NCBI GenBank assembly: GCA_014904845.1
Contig: MU119308.1
Span: 109,569-173,568 of the forward strand
DNA: 64,000 nt
DNA from: Acephala macrosclerotiorum
Taxonomy: Eukaryota > Ascomycota > Leotiomycetes > Helotiales > Mollisiaceae
Direction of reading: 5' to 3'
Shown: positions 34,515 to 45,400 of the stretch, in pieces
Position numbering within the stretch: the stretch's first letter is position 1
Layout: each line of letters opens with the position of its first letter
Notes under the pieces: model-generated
What the model was told of the DNA's origin: nothing
What the model saw: only the letters and a program-made list of their open reading frames with translations
Database searches by the model: none
Position numbers and translations under genes: made by a program

Positions 34515-35395
34515 AGGACGGAGGGGATTGGATACTGAGTTGATTTTTGGGCTGGGTTTTGGGGGTTTGAGGAAGGGGGTTTGAGTGGATTTGGATGGAT
34601 TTTGAACTGAATTTTTGCGAATTTGTTTTAGACGAGCTAAGCGAGCCTTCCCCCTCTTCACGACCTTGCCAAAGGACATATCATCAAGAAAAGGGGTTAT
34701 CAAACCAAACCCCTCACAAGTCCTTTCTAAACCCCAAACCTGACCTCAAAGAATGCCCAATCAACGATTCCCCTCAGTATCCCATCATTCATAGTCCAGT
34801 CCAAGCATGCTCTGATCCCGATTATTGGTTGAGAGTCGGTTCCTTGGCCGCTTCCCTTCAGCCTCGCCTCTAGCTCAGCCTTGCCAGAAAATTGTCGTTG
34901 CTTATTAATATGTGCAACAAAAATCCGAGAAGTCTTGCTGTGAATGGGACTTTTACTCTAGATGCCGTCGTATGGGGTGGGGGTTGGGGAGAGAGGGCAG
35001 ATTGGAACCTTTTGTCTCCTCGAGCGGAACATCACGCTCAAGCTCAGTCTATAACAAACCTTATAGAGTAGGGCTGTACGTTACACAACCATGACCCCTT
35101 TCTTAAACGGCTACATCGAGAGAGCCGCAACGTGCTTCCTTGCTCACCGGTTTTGACGATAATGGCAGCCTCCGTAACAACTTGAAGAGCACTTGAGCTA
35201 TGAGACTAACTAGGTACCTATATCTTCCCCATACTTGCTCATAAATAAAATCACACTAATGATGGACTTACGTTAGAAGTAAGAACTTGCAAAAGTAACA
35301 GTTTCAATGAAGTCATTTGCGAAAAGGATATATTGCCATAACCCCGCTAACTTCATAAAAACACATATCACTCATCAACCATCACCAGCAACGTC
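34515..35395. other. Convergent spacer
   Basis: 3' flanks of the Cys-motif orphan and DAK1. ORFs present are antisense or low complexity. Confidence 0.5.
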
Positions 35396-37226
35396 TCAAA
35401 CCATCTCATACCCCGCCTCCTCACTCTTAATCCCCGCCAACCCAAGGAAAAACTCACTCAAACCCCATGCCCCCGGATCAGGAACCTGCTCGAACCCACT
35501 CCCACCAATATATACCGTCCTCCCTAGTGACGCCTTCATACCCTTGGTTCCCTCCGCTCCCTTCCTACTCGCCTCAGCCGCCTTCTTCAGATCCCCAGTA
35601 TCAGCTAGCGTCTCGACGAAGGGATGTAAAGCATCAACTAGAGTTCTATCTCCTGGTTGGGCAGGTGTGTAATTGCGTAGGGATTCGGAAGCTTGCTGCA
35701 GCGCCGCGCCCCAGATCTTAGGTGTTACGTCGCCAGAACCTTGCTGGCGAAGTGCATGCGTTAGGGAGTTGAGGAAGATGGCGTAGAGGGCGCCAGAGGT
35801 GCCGTCCATGGTGTTTTCGACGACTTGGACAATTTTGTTGAGGTCGAGGACGGCGTCTCCGGAGAGCTTGGTGTCTGAGAGGAGTTTAAGAACGGCTAGT
35901 AAAGTTAGTATTATGCCCGTCTTTTTAAAAATGGGGGCATGATAGCGTACCTTCAGCACCACGCTTCAATCCTATGCCACAATCTCCGTCACCAACGACT
36001 GTGTCGTATTTGGTGACATCTGGCTCAGCAGCTACCATTCTCTCCAGACCTGCAGAAAGTTCGCTCTTGAATAATGCTGGGTCAACCTTCAATCCACTCG
36101 CCTTAATTTCCTCGTCACCTGCCGTAGCCCCTTCTCTAGTCTGGGTAGACTTAGCCTCCCAGGTCTCCTTCCTGACAGGTGCAGCCCAACCAGCAGCTTC
36201 GCAAGGAGCATCCAGCAGCTGTAGCATGCTTGGTCCACCAATATCTGTATTGACGACATTCAGAATAGAGATGCTGAAACCTAAACCATTCAAGCTCGTC
36301 ATGTATGTTCCAGCTAGTATCCGGACAGGCTTGATGTTGTAGGTCTTCTCCAGCTGGCTGACGACTTCTGCAGTAATACCACCAAGCTCGAGAACACTGA
36401 CCCCACCAAGGTTGTTGATCATGAGAACTACTTCATTTGAATTGACGTTGAGGAATGCTCGGTCTTCGTCCTTCGAGTCCAGCATTTGTGCCAGCATTCT
36501 CTTTACCAGCTCTGGTAGATCAACCTTCGCTCTGCCACTTCCAGCTTCATTGTGAATCCCCATCCCAATCTCAACCTCTTCTGCAGATAGGTTCTCCTCA
36601 GAATTTGGATCAGGTGCTGCTCGTCCCGGGACGTGAACATGGTCTAGGGAAGCTCCAACACTGACAATATTATCAGCAGTAAGTTTCGCCACCTTATAAA
36701 CATCCTCCAAACTCGCGCCCTTCGCAGCCAACGCTCCCGAAATCTTATGCACCAATACCGTCCCAGCAATACCTCTCCTGCCAACCTTCCCAGCAGCTTT
36801 CCTCCCAACACCTACATCATCAGCCACAACCAACATCTCAACCTTCAGTCCCGCAGCCTTCGCCTTCTCAACACCCATCCCAAAATTCAGCACATCTCCA
36901 GTATAATTCATGACCGTAACCAAGATGCCCTTCTCGCCATCAACTCTGCTCATTATAGCTCTGCGAATCTGCTCCGCAGATGGAGAAGCAAAGATTGTGC
37001 CTGCCACAGCTGCAGATAGCAATCCATCCCCAACAAACGCTCCGAAACTTGGTTCATGACCACTTCCACCTCCTGAGATTATGGAAACTTGTGGTGTGTG
37101 ACCCGGTCGTCTGTAGATAATCTTATTCTCAGTATCGAGGGCAACTGAAGGGTTCGTGATTGTCAGTGCGTGGAGAGCTGTATTCACAAGGTGGGTTGGA
37201 TCATTGATAAAGTGTTTTGCCGACAT
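35396..37226 (-). CDS. DAK1: Dihydroxyacetone kinase
   Basis: Phosphorylates dihydroxyacetone with ATP in glycerol and methylglyoxal-stress metabolism. The model is complement(join(35396..35895, 35951..37226)), 591 aa, with one 55-bp intron. The DhaK domain starts after MSAKHFINDP and shows ISGGGSGHEPSFGAFVG, VMNYTGDVLNFGM, DDVGVGR and the substrate-binding His in MGIHNEAGSGR. The DhaL ATP domain begins near DTVVGDGDCGIGLKRGAEAV and contains DGTSGALYAIFLNSL and DGDRTL-like PGDRTLVDALHPF. The C-terminus keeps the family ending (AGASR-like AEASRKGAEGT, GRTVYIGG, DPGAWGL). The ATG at 37226 is chosen; an open, stop-free but ATG-less extension runs upstream to about 37397. Divergent from CSL4. Confidence 0.95.
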
Positions 37227-37853
37227 GATTGCGTTGTTATTCGTTCGAAGCTTAGAGAGGAGCTGAGTTTGGGAATTCTGTAGATTAAAAGTTCCGGGAG
37301 ACTGGGAGAGGAAAGAGTTTAGAAAAACAGACCTTCGGCTTATTCTTACCAGAGGGGTAATCAGACGACTCCAGCTGGATGTGGTAACTGCAAGCACTCC
37401 ACAGCTTGGCTTGTGATGATTGAGAAGCGGGGCAGAAAGAGGGGCTTCTAATTCTCTGGGGTCGGCGTCACTTTTCCGAACTGCGGTTCACTCCCCGCTC
37501 TGCAGCATGCAGATTGAACGAACGCGCTAGGAAAAGCATGTCCTGTGCAGGTCGGACAAGGATTGAGCTCCAGAGTCGGATATGTATCTCGAAAGACGCA
37601 AATGAGGAGGTCGGAAGCCGGGCAAGGGAGGGGTAACTCTTAGTGGTTTCCATGAGGTTTGCAGTTCTAGAAGTTGCTCTCTCAAGAAAAAGGGGAGAGA
37701 AGAAATTCACCAACAGGCGTTCGTCTCAAGCCCCACATGTCTCCCCCACATCGAAGGAAGGTTTAGCACTCGGCTAACCTTCTCTGTCCATGAAGTCTTT
37801 TCCAACCTCAAAATAACCTCACAATTTGCATCCTCCCTCTCAGCCCCCAAACA
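37227..37853. promoter_or_regulatory. Divergent promoter region DAK1/CSL4
   Basis: A 627-bp spacer between two divergent start codons, which must hold both promoters. A pyrimidine-rich stretch precedes the CSL4 ATG. No specific binding site is claimed. Confidence 0.5.
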
Positions 37854-38556
37854 ATGGCGCAAAACGCTTCAATCGCCGTCCCAGGCCAACTCCTCGGTTC
37901 AATAACCGACTACCTCCCAGGACCAGGAACACACATCCACGCCCACAACCTCTACGCCTCAATTCTTGGCCCCGTCACAAAAACCAACCCCCCTAAGCCA
38001 GTGGGTCCACAAAAGCGTCCGACAAAGATCACGCCTGCTGCTCCGGTAATCCTCCCGACACTTTCCATCGAACGGAGTGTGTCCGCTCCAGCAGTCGTCA
38101 AAGATGGGGTTGCCAAGAAAGCAGAGATCTTACCGGAGGTGAACAGTACTGTGCTTTGCAGAGTTACGAGGATAAATCCTAGACAAGCTACGGTTGCGAT
38201 TTTGATGGTTGGGGAGACAGTGTTGGATGGGGAGTGGCAGGGCTTGATTAGGGTGCAGGATGTTAGGGCTACGGAGAAGGATAAGGTTAAGATTTTTGAG
38301 AGCTTTAGGCCGGGTGATATTGTGAGAGCTGTCGTCGTAAGTTCCTCTCTCAGAATCGAAGAACGTAAGCTAATCTGAGTGTTAGATCTCTCTAGGAGAC
38401 CAAGCCAACTATTACCTCTCGACAGCGAGCAACCATCTAGGCGTCATCATGGCAACGAGCGAGGCCGGCAATACCATGTATCCGGTCAGTTGGAAGGAAT
38501 ACAAGGACCCAGAAACAGGAGCCAGCGAGAGCAGGAAGGTCGCAAAACCTTTCTGA
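37854..38556 (+). CDS. CSL4: RNA exosome cap subunit Csl4
   Basis: A cap subunit of the 3'-5' RNA exosome. The model is join(37854..38336, 38386..38556), 217 aa; the 49-bp intron is phase 0. The N-terminal domain (VPGQLLGSITDYLPGPGTHI, followed by LYASILGPV) is followed by an S1-like domain: NSTVLCRVTRINPRQATVAIL, GLIRVQDVRATEKDKVKIFESFRPGDIVRAVV is cut by the intron, and the protein continues with ISLGDQANYYLSTASNHLGV. The C-terminal zinc-ribbon-like segment reads MYPVSWKEYKDPETGASESRKVAKPF; the cysteines of the canonical ribbon are absent, as in many fungal Csl4 proteins. Length is close to the usual 200-290 aa. Confidence 0.92.
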
Positions 38557-39350
38557 GGATAATATGGCATTGCATGAAGTTTACGAATCTGCATAGCATT
38601 GGGCGTTTGGGCGTCAAAAGAATACCCGTTATTGGCCTGATTGAAATGGAATGATGATCCGGTGAGGTGAAAGTGTGCTCGACCGCCATTATGTATCATG
38701 GGAAGGCAATTCTGTTGGTGTTTGCCGTAATCTCCTTTGTAACTGAATGCTGTTCTTGCCTGTTAGTAATTTTGGGATATCCTTCTCCCACTCAGGTCTT
38801 GGGATCTGGCACTGCTGCCAAATTTCATTGCCCGATTCGAGACTAGCACATAGTTGCGAAAGATCTCAGACAGATACCATAAATTTGCAACATCAGAGGA
38901 ATTGCTACCAGGCATTCGTGGAATTCTCTCTTTGCTTGTGTCGTTGAATTTGATGCCTTGAACCGCTGCGTGGAAAAAACAAACTTCAATTCGCTTTATG
39001 AGCAAGGTGTGAGAATAAGCCTGGTCCTCCCAAGCGATTTTACCGGGGTAGAATCTTACCTTTCCTTGTCCAGCCAACTTCGAACGAGAGAACCACACTT
39101 TCGCCTAGATAGAAACCGAGTCTTGAATAACATCATATTCTCTTCCCTGTGACTTGCAAAGACGCGTTCGTCTTAGCCTTCTTGTCATCTTCGCGCGCAA
39201 CCACGGTACTGCCTTCACGGTAAGCGTGAAATACATCTTTCTTCGCGAAATTCATATTGATAATTCTCAAGGCTCCTCAACGCGTGCATTAAACCTCCTT
39301 CCTGCTCAGTCCAGCCCAGAAACGAGAATATCATCGATCTGACCTCCTCC
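38557..39350. other. Intergenic
   Basis: Between CSL4 and the decayed 2EXR gene; small ORFs on both strands have no support. Confidence 0.5.
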
Positions 39351-40020
39351 ATGTCAGAAACAACACCGGAAGACCGCGACGAGCACTTCTTCGAGCTAAA
39401 ATGGAGAGATGATCCACTACCAGGCAACCTCTAGCTTCCCGACGACAAGGGCCAGAGAACTCCTCGTCCTCCCGAGGTCCCCATAAAACTCAAGGACGCT
39501 GTCGCTGGAACTTACGAGAAGTCGGCACCTCGACAAAGCTTGAAGCAGCCTTTTACACTGTTCTCAAAATTACCTCCTGCGAGAGCTTATATGGCAATTT
39601 AGCCTCCCTGGACCACGAGTCGTTGAGATCTTCTACGGCGAGGATACAGGAGAATGCTAGTCGCCGTGCCCTATTCCGTCAGCTTTGCAAACCAATCATC
39701 AATCCAGAATTGCAGCTCTAAAAGCTTAAAAGATGCGGTTTGGAACATCTAAAGTTCCTGCGATGACTTTTTCAACTCGGGCGTCGATCAACTCTACATT
39801 GGAGTCGGAATTTCCATTTCCATTCCAGAGATCTTGATATTGCAAATATATTCTCTAAGGCTATCAGTCAAGAAGATCGCAAGGCAGTCGAGCACCTAGC
39901 CATTGATTCGTTCATCAACTATTAAATGCAAGATGAGGAGGATCCCGTTGCCAGACAAGAAGAATCCATGAGGTCTGTGGCACCTTAGAACAATCACCGA
40001 AATCTGTACCAAGGGGAATT
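39351..40020 (+). pseudogene. Decayed 2EXR-domain protein
   Basis: Fragments in different frames trace a 2EXR-domain protein, a large fungal family of unknown function. The ATG at 39351 opens MSETTPEDRDEHFFELKW, stopped by TAG at 39432-39434. In-frame sequence goes on to FTLFSKLPPARAY and a stop; in a shifted frame it continues LIWQFSLPGPRVVEIFYGED, which together match the family core (LFxxLPxELRxxIWxxxLPGPRVVE). Further pieces are SRIAALKA and, later, RDLDIANIFSKAISQEDRKA and VEHLAIDSFINY. Several stops and at least two frameshifts separate them. The decay is spread over the entire stretch, so this is not a sequencing slip at one position. Confidence 0.7.
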
Positions 40021-40025
40021 ATGAC

Positions 40026-40811
40026 ATGATTTTCTGCAATTCGCCCAGCCAAATTGGAGAGCTTCATGCGCGGTTGATGTCGCCAAGAGGACGAGCCATG
40101 CCTTGGTTTCTACGAGAGGATGAGGCAGTTGAATCGTGGGAGGGAGATCTCTCCGTTCCGTGGCGCAATCTAGAGGTAAACATAGAAGATATGGAAGACT
40201 ACTTTCTTCTCAAGACGCAGCATTGTGTCGCGAAAACGACTTCTAAGAGACCCAAGATGGCGGGAAAGGATGCTACTGTTAGAGGATACGTTCCCGTACC
40301 GCAATTGTCTCTATCCCAAGGTGGTATCCTCGACGCTATACTCAAGTGGAAGTCTACAGCACTCGATAAGTATGTGGAACTTGGTTTCATCTTGAGCAGA
40401 GCTAATGACGGGCTTCTATGGTTACCGGAAATGGTCTACACTTCTCAGGTACCTTGTAGCTGCCCGATGGGACACGAATGGTATTGGGGATGGGATGATC
40501 TTCTGATAGGAACTTTAAAAGAGCTAGCAAAGAACGACTTCGAAGCAGCAATTGCCGGGGTAGAGCGTCTATGGGCTTTCGAGATGCCGGAACAGAGAAG
40601 AATATTTGGGTCAGTCAGCTTAATAGAAGGACGAATTCACAGTTTGCATGTACAGAGTTGCTGTTGTATTAAGCTATGGGAAAGAATTGGAGAGGAACAG
40701 ATCTTTGTCATGAATGCCACGAGAAAATGGATCTGGTATTACTCAGACAGACTTTTTGAAATCAATGTGATATCAATCCTGTCTGATCCTGTTGCTCCAT
40801 TTCCGCCTTAG
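40026..40811 (+). CDS. Hypothetical protein beside 2EXR pseudogene
   Basis: An uninterrupted 261-codon ATG ORF directly after the decayed 2EXR sequence. The translation is protein-like: acidic MEDYFLLKTQHC, a central GGILDAILKWKSTALDKYVEL, a Cys/Trp-rich segment (QVPCSCPMGHEWYWGWDDLL), KELAKNDFEAAIAGVERLW and a Trp-containing C-terminus. No family recognised. It could be the surviving 3' part of the same former gene, or an independent gene; the sharp change from many lesions to none favours independence or later loss of selection upstream only. Confidence 0.45.
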   Translation: MIFCNSPSQIGELHARLMSPRGRAMPWFLREDEAVESWEGDLSVPWRNLEVNIEDMEDYFLLKTQHCVAKTTSKRPKMAGKDATVRGYVPVPQLSLSQGGILDAILKWKSTALDKYVELGFILSRANDGLLWLPEMVYTSQVPCSCPMGHEWYWGWDDLLIGTLKELAKNDFEAAIAGVERLWAFEMPEQRRIFGSVSLIEGRIHSLHVQSCCCIKLWERIGEEQIFVMNATRKWIWYYSDRLFEINVISILSDPVAPFPP

Positions 40812-40933
40812 CTCGAGAGAAGTAGCACATTACGAACCTAATCCCTAGTAACTCCCCTCCCAGAACAACTCCAAAACACCCACCCAGACCCTATCACTAC
40901 CCCCTTAACCTCCTCCAACACCTTCCCAAGGCC

Positions 40934-41908
40934 TTACTCACCATCCTCAACATTCTTCTTCTTCTTCTTCAACTTCGGCAACCTACTTCCTGCACTTCCC
41001 AAACTCAACCCCTTCAACCCATGCCCACTCTTCCCAAACTCCTTCCCCTTCTCCGACTTAGCCCCGACCACAAAATCCCACTCCTTAACCCCATCCCCAT
41101 TAACCACAGAATCTCTCTCATAGCTCGGGACATCATTCTCCTCAAAGCCCGGAGAGCCACGAATCTTAGCAAGAAGCGCATCAGTTCTCAGTTGTTGCTC
41201 GAATTCAGCCTCTGCCTGCTCGAGTGCTGCCGCTTCAGCTAGTTGGCGTTGTCTCTTCTACTCTCCTATATCAGCTTCGACATCTCCCTGTTCCTCTGAA
41301 TCCAACTCTGAATCTCTATTAAAGCAAAAACGCATGGTTTCTAGATCGAACCAAATCGGGGGCAAGGCAAGAAAACCCACCTTCTCAACCCCCATCAGCC
41401 CCTCCAACCTCACAATCTCCCCATCCCACCACTTAACCTGTCGTCTAATCTCCCTCATCCTATCCTCCTTCTCGACCTTCTCCTTCCACTCCTCATCTCT
41501 CATCTGCTTCGCCCATCTGAGGACCAAGAACAGGTTTACGGCGATGAAGAGGAGACGAGTGCCTAGGATACTGGAGGGACAGCGTATGAATTTTTCGTAG
41601 CCGAGGTGTTGGATTATTGTTCTGTTGAGGACGGCGATAAGGTAGGCGAAGGGTATTGCGAGGAGGAAGTTGTAGATTACTGGTTGGCTGTTTGTTAGCT
41701 AGAGGTCTCTGGGAAGAGGGGTAGAGGAAAGGGGCAGGGAGGAGGGTGGTATGGAGTTTGAAGAGCTTTTGCGAAGTCTCTGCTGAGCAAGATGAGGAGA
41801 CTTACCAAGCGCAAGGCTAGGGTTCGTAAGATCGAAAGCTGATTTCTCCTTTAGAGGCGCGGGAGGAGGCGGAATCGGGGGACGAAGATCGACTTGATTG
41901 TCAGACAT
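40934..41908 (-). CDS. Two-TM coiled-coil protein interrupted by in-frame TAG
   Basis: The model is complement(join(41258..41679, 41806..41908)), 174 aa, ending at TAG 41258-41260; start MSDNQVDLRPPIPPPPAP. The intron (126 bp) needs the acceptor CCAACCAG at 41680-41681, preceded by a GCTAAC branch, to keep frame. Two hydrophobic segments (YNFLLAIPFAYLIAVL and TRLLFIAVNLFLVLRW) lead into a charged coiled coil (EEWKEKVEKEDRMREIRRQVKWW). Past the TAG the same frame stays open for 107 codons to TAA at 40934-40936 and is clearly coding-like: KRQRQLAEAAALEQAEAEFE, LLAKIRGSPGFEENDVPS, VKEWDFVVGAKSEKG and a Lys-rich end. The gene is thus either truncated by a recent nonsense change or read through. 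Function unknown. Confidence 0.7.
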
Positions 41909-42400
41909 TTTGATTTCTATGTCTTTGTATTCTGAGAGACCGTTACCGAGTTGTTCTGGAAATGCGATCGTGTTTGCAGTACCTGGCGCAGAAAGGGTTG
42001 TAGTCCAAAGCAAAAAGATGGAGGTGGATCGAGGACGGAGGTTGAAGTAGCAAGCGATGATGGCGGTATTTAAAGAAAAGGAAGGTCCGACCAGAGCTAT
42101 CGAGCAATTCACTTTTCTGGGAGCTCCAAAAGCAAACAGCATCAAAGCAAAATGACTTATACATGGGATCAAACCATTTCGACAACGAAGCAGGTAGAAT
42201 CATGCATTCATTACACCAGCTGAAACCTACAAAGACAGACCTCTATGAAGTGGAATAATACAAACAACAACTAAGAATGCTCATTATGGAATCTTCTCAA
42301 ACCGTATAATACCTCAGCCAACACTGCCTCCACTCCACCTGCTTTAGTCCCCTATATTCTTCCTTTCGATATCAACAAGCGTCCGCAGCGTCAAGAGCGC
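41909..42400. other. Intergenic
   Basis: Upstream region of the two-TM gene and 3' flank of the RhoGAP gene. Open upstream frames exist but lack support. Confidence 0.5.
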
Positions 42401-45400
42401 TCATTGTCTGCTCCACCCACATAGTGTATTCCTACCAGTAATGACATCTCCAACATCTCGAACTACAGTATCAGTACTAATTTCTGACCCCTCCGACTCT
42501 GCGGCCCCATCGGTTCCATTAAAGACCTTCCGAAGTCTTTCTGTAGCAGTGAGAGATTCTGAGTGACCATCTGTTCTGGCGGCGTCAGCCCTGTCGGAGA
42601 ACCTGGACATGGTGCTGTATGCCAATTGTGTTGACGTGCTTCTCGAAGGTGATTTGAAGACCATCTCAAGCTGCTTTTCAGCCACCTTTGCCCTTGTTTT
42701 CCACCTCTCCAACTGTTTCTTAGCTTCTCTCAACTCCTCACTCAAACTGCCTATGTCAGAATGCTTTCTAGCTTCGAGCTGCTGCTTCAGTTGAAGTGCT
42801 TCCTCCGTCTTCGCAGAGAGTTGCTCCTGAAGTCTCTTGATCTCATGATAGAGGACTGAGGTTTTGCGACTTGGTGGTGGACTTGTTGGGCTAACAGGAT
42901 TGGAGAATGTATCTCTGAACGGCGATTCAGGATGAACATATTCTGGCAAGTCTCCAATCGCAGCGCGGGAGATACGCAGAGATTGTTGCGAATGTTGTCT
43001 AGGCATGGGAAAGATCCTGAGCTCTCCCGCAGGACCGTTGAGCTTTGTAACACCAGATGCCATTTCTTTAGGAGGCGGATGATCAACGAGGTTCGAAGAA
43101 GGACCTCCGGCATTGTTGTCCTCCGAAGAAACTTCGGTCAGCTCGCGAACGGAACGTAGCATAGCAGGATGCAAAAGCGAGGGGGCAGATCCTCTGATTT
43201 CCGTCACTACCTCGTCCAGAGACCTGCGAATATTTGGCGGAGGCGTCAATGCTCGAGTAGTGGGCTTAGCAGCTCTTCGAATGACTGTATCGGTAGGACC
43301 AAGTGATTCAGGTTCTTGGACTTGCGATGGGGTACGGCTGGCATCCTTCGACGCAGGCCCATCAAAAGATCTCTGGGAAGATACAGCCACTTGAACTTTC
43401 ACTCTCGGGATCTTTGACGGCGAGGAGGTTGATGGAAATGAATTTTCAATAGACTTCTGAGCAGGTCGTAGTGGAGTAGTATCTTCTAGCGATGTTCTTA
43501 AAATCCGTCTCGGTGCCGAGATTTTGGTTGGACTTGTATTTCTTTCGGGGTTCATAGGATGAACAGCAGCTTCGGGGATACGCCGTGACTTTGGCGACTG
43601 TGGAGTTTTTTCAGACTTTCCAGATTTCCCAGACATTTGGGATCTGGTAGGTGATGGTTGATTGCTAGTGTATGGTGCCACCACCCCTTCTTTGGATGTT
43701 TCCTTCCTGCCCGAAGTCTCTCGTACAAGTGTTTTAGCTGGAGATTTTGTTGGCGATAAGGTCCCAGCAGGCACATCGGAAGCTCCTGCATCGGCATTGT
43801 CGTATTTTGCTACCAGAGCTGAGATCTTAGCGCTTGGGCTTCTGGGACTCCCGGTTCTCTTCCTTGGTGTGAATTGAGTAGTTTTTTTGTCGGGAATGAT
43901 GGACACACGAGTTGCATTCTCTGGAAAAGCACGCCCACCTTTGGTTTCCTCGCTGTATTGTACTGGCTGTGTCTTGAAAGGCGAATCGCTGATCGCAGAT
44001 GCCGAGCTCTGGCTTTTGAACCTAGGGCTAAGACGAGCTGGGGTTCGTTGTTCGTCCTTACTGTCCTTTTTTTGCGTATCAGATTTTCCGTATGACAAAC
44101 CGCTCTTTTCTTGCTGCCGTAGAGCGGCTTTTCCAGTCGAGGTCTGACTCTGGTATTCAACAGTGCCGCTATGGTGGACAGATAATGCGATACTCTTCGG
44201 ACTAGTTGAAATGCCGGAGTCATTGGCTGCTAAGTCCATGGTATCTAACGCCCGAGCAAGTTTTGCTAATGATGCCATATCTTCCTCGTGAGAGACCCTG
44301 GCCAAAGGATCTTTGCTCATCGATGATCTCTGGACGTCCAGCAACTTATTCTCACGTCGCAGACTGCCATCTAAGGACCTAGAAATTCTTCTAGGAAGTG
44401 CGAGATCTTTAGGATGTGGCTCATGACGAGGTTCACTCCCACCGAGTTTCCGCGGGCTCTTGGGGTCGCCCCCGTCAGGATCTTGAGATGATGTTCTTGA
44501 GATCGTTATCTCCAGTTTCGAGTGATTTGCATTATCTGAGTCAGAAAGTACAGAGCCGGGCATTTGATCAAATGGCCAAAATCTGTCGTGTATATCTACT
44601 TGCATGACTCGATTGCTGGTGTCTGTTCCTGCTGCCGAGGATTTGAGATCCGAACTTCTGCCCTTTTTTGACTTCTTGCTTGGAGTATCTTGTTTGCCGT
44701 GCTTGCTCTTCAAGATGTCCACTTTCATCCCTTCTTTCATCTGTGCCCGCTCAGCAGACTTGGTCAGCTTGTTTGGCCCTCGAGGAACTTCCGTTTTCGA
44801 ATTCCGTGAATCGCCCCCAGAAGACTTGGTCGTTTCCTTTCGGGAAGACTTTGGGGGGTGTTGCTTGGTCCGAGCGAGGGGTGTGGTACCAGCACCCGAA
44901 TCTGCAGTAGACGTTGCTTCGGTGGGATTTGTTCCTGTTCGAACAACCGTCTCAGAAGCTGAAGTCGTGTTCGAAATTGCAGAGTGATATTGCTGGTTTC
45001 CTCCGGTTTGGTCTAAGGAGTTCCCTTGTTCGATTGGATCATTATTCGGGGTCCGTTTGTGGTGGTGATCATGATGGTGCACTTTCTGCTGAGCTGGATT
45101 TGGCATTAAATGTTGCGACTTTCCTCGTGATTCGTTTAAGGAGTTCTCTTGTTCCACCACCCTCTTCATCTGAACATGTGTGCGGTGTTCATGGTGGTGT
45201 AATTTTCGATGTGCTGGATCTAATGCTGAAGGTTGCTGGATCTTCGGAGGGTTGTTCTCTTTGTCTGATGAAGATTTTGAGGTGTGAGTTCCGCCGGGAC
45301 CTTCGCTTGGGCTTTGGGTAGGTTGAGGTTGTTGAACAGCTTCTTCCTCAGAAGAACTCCAGATTGTTGATCGCCGATCGTCGCCTTGGATGCCGCATTG

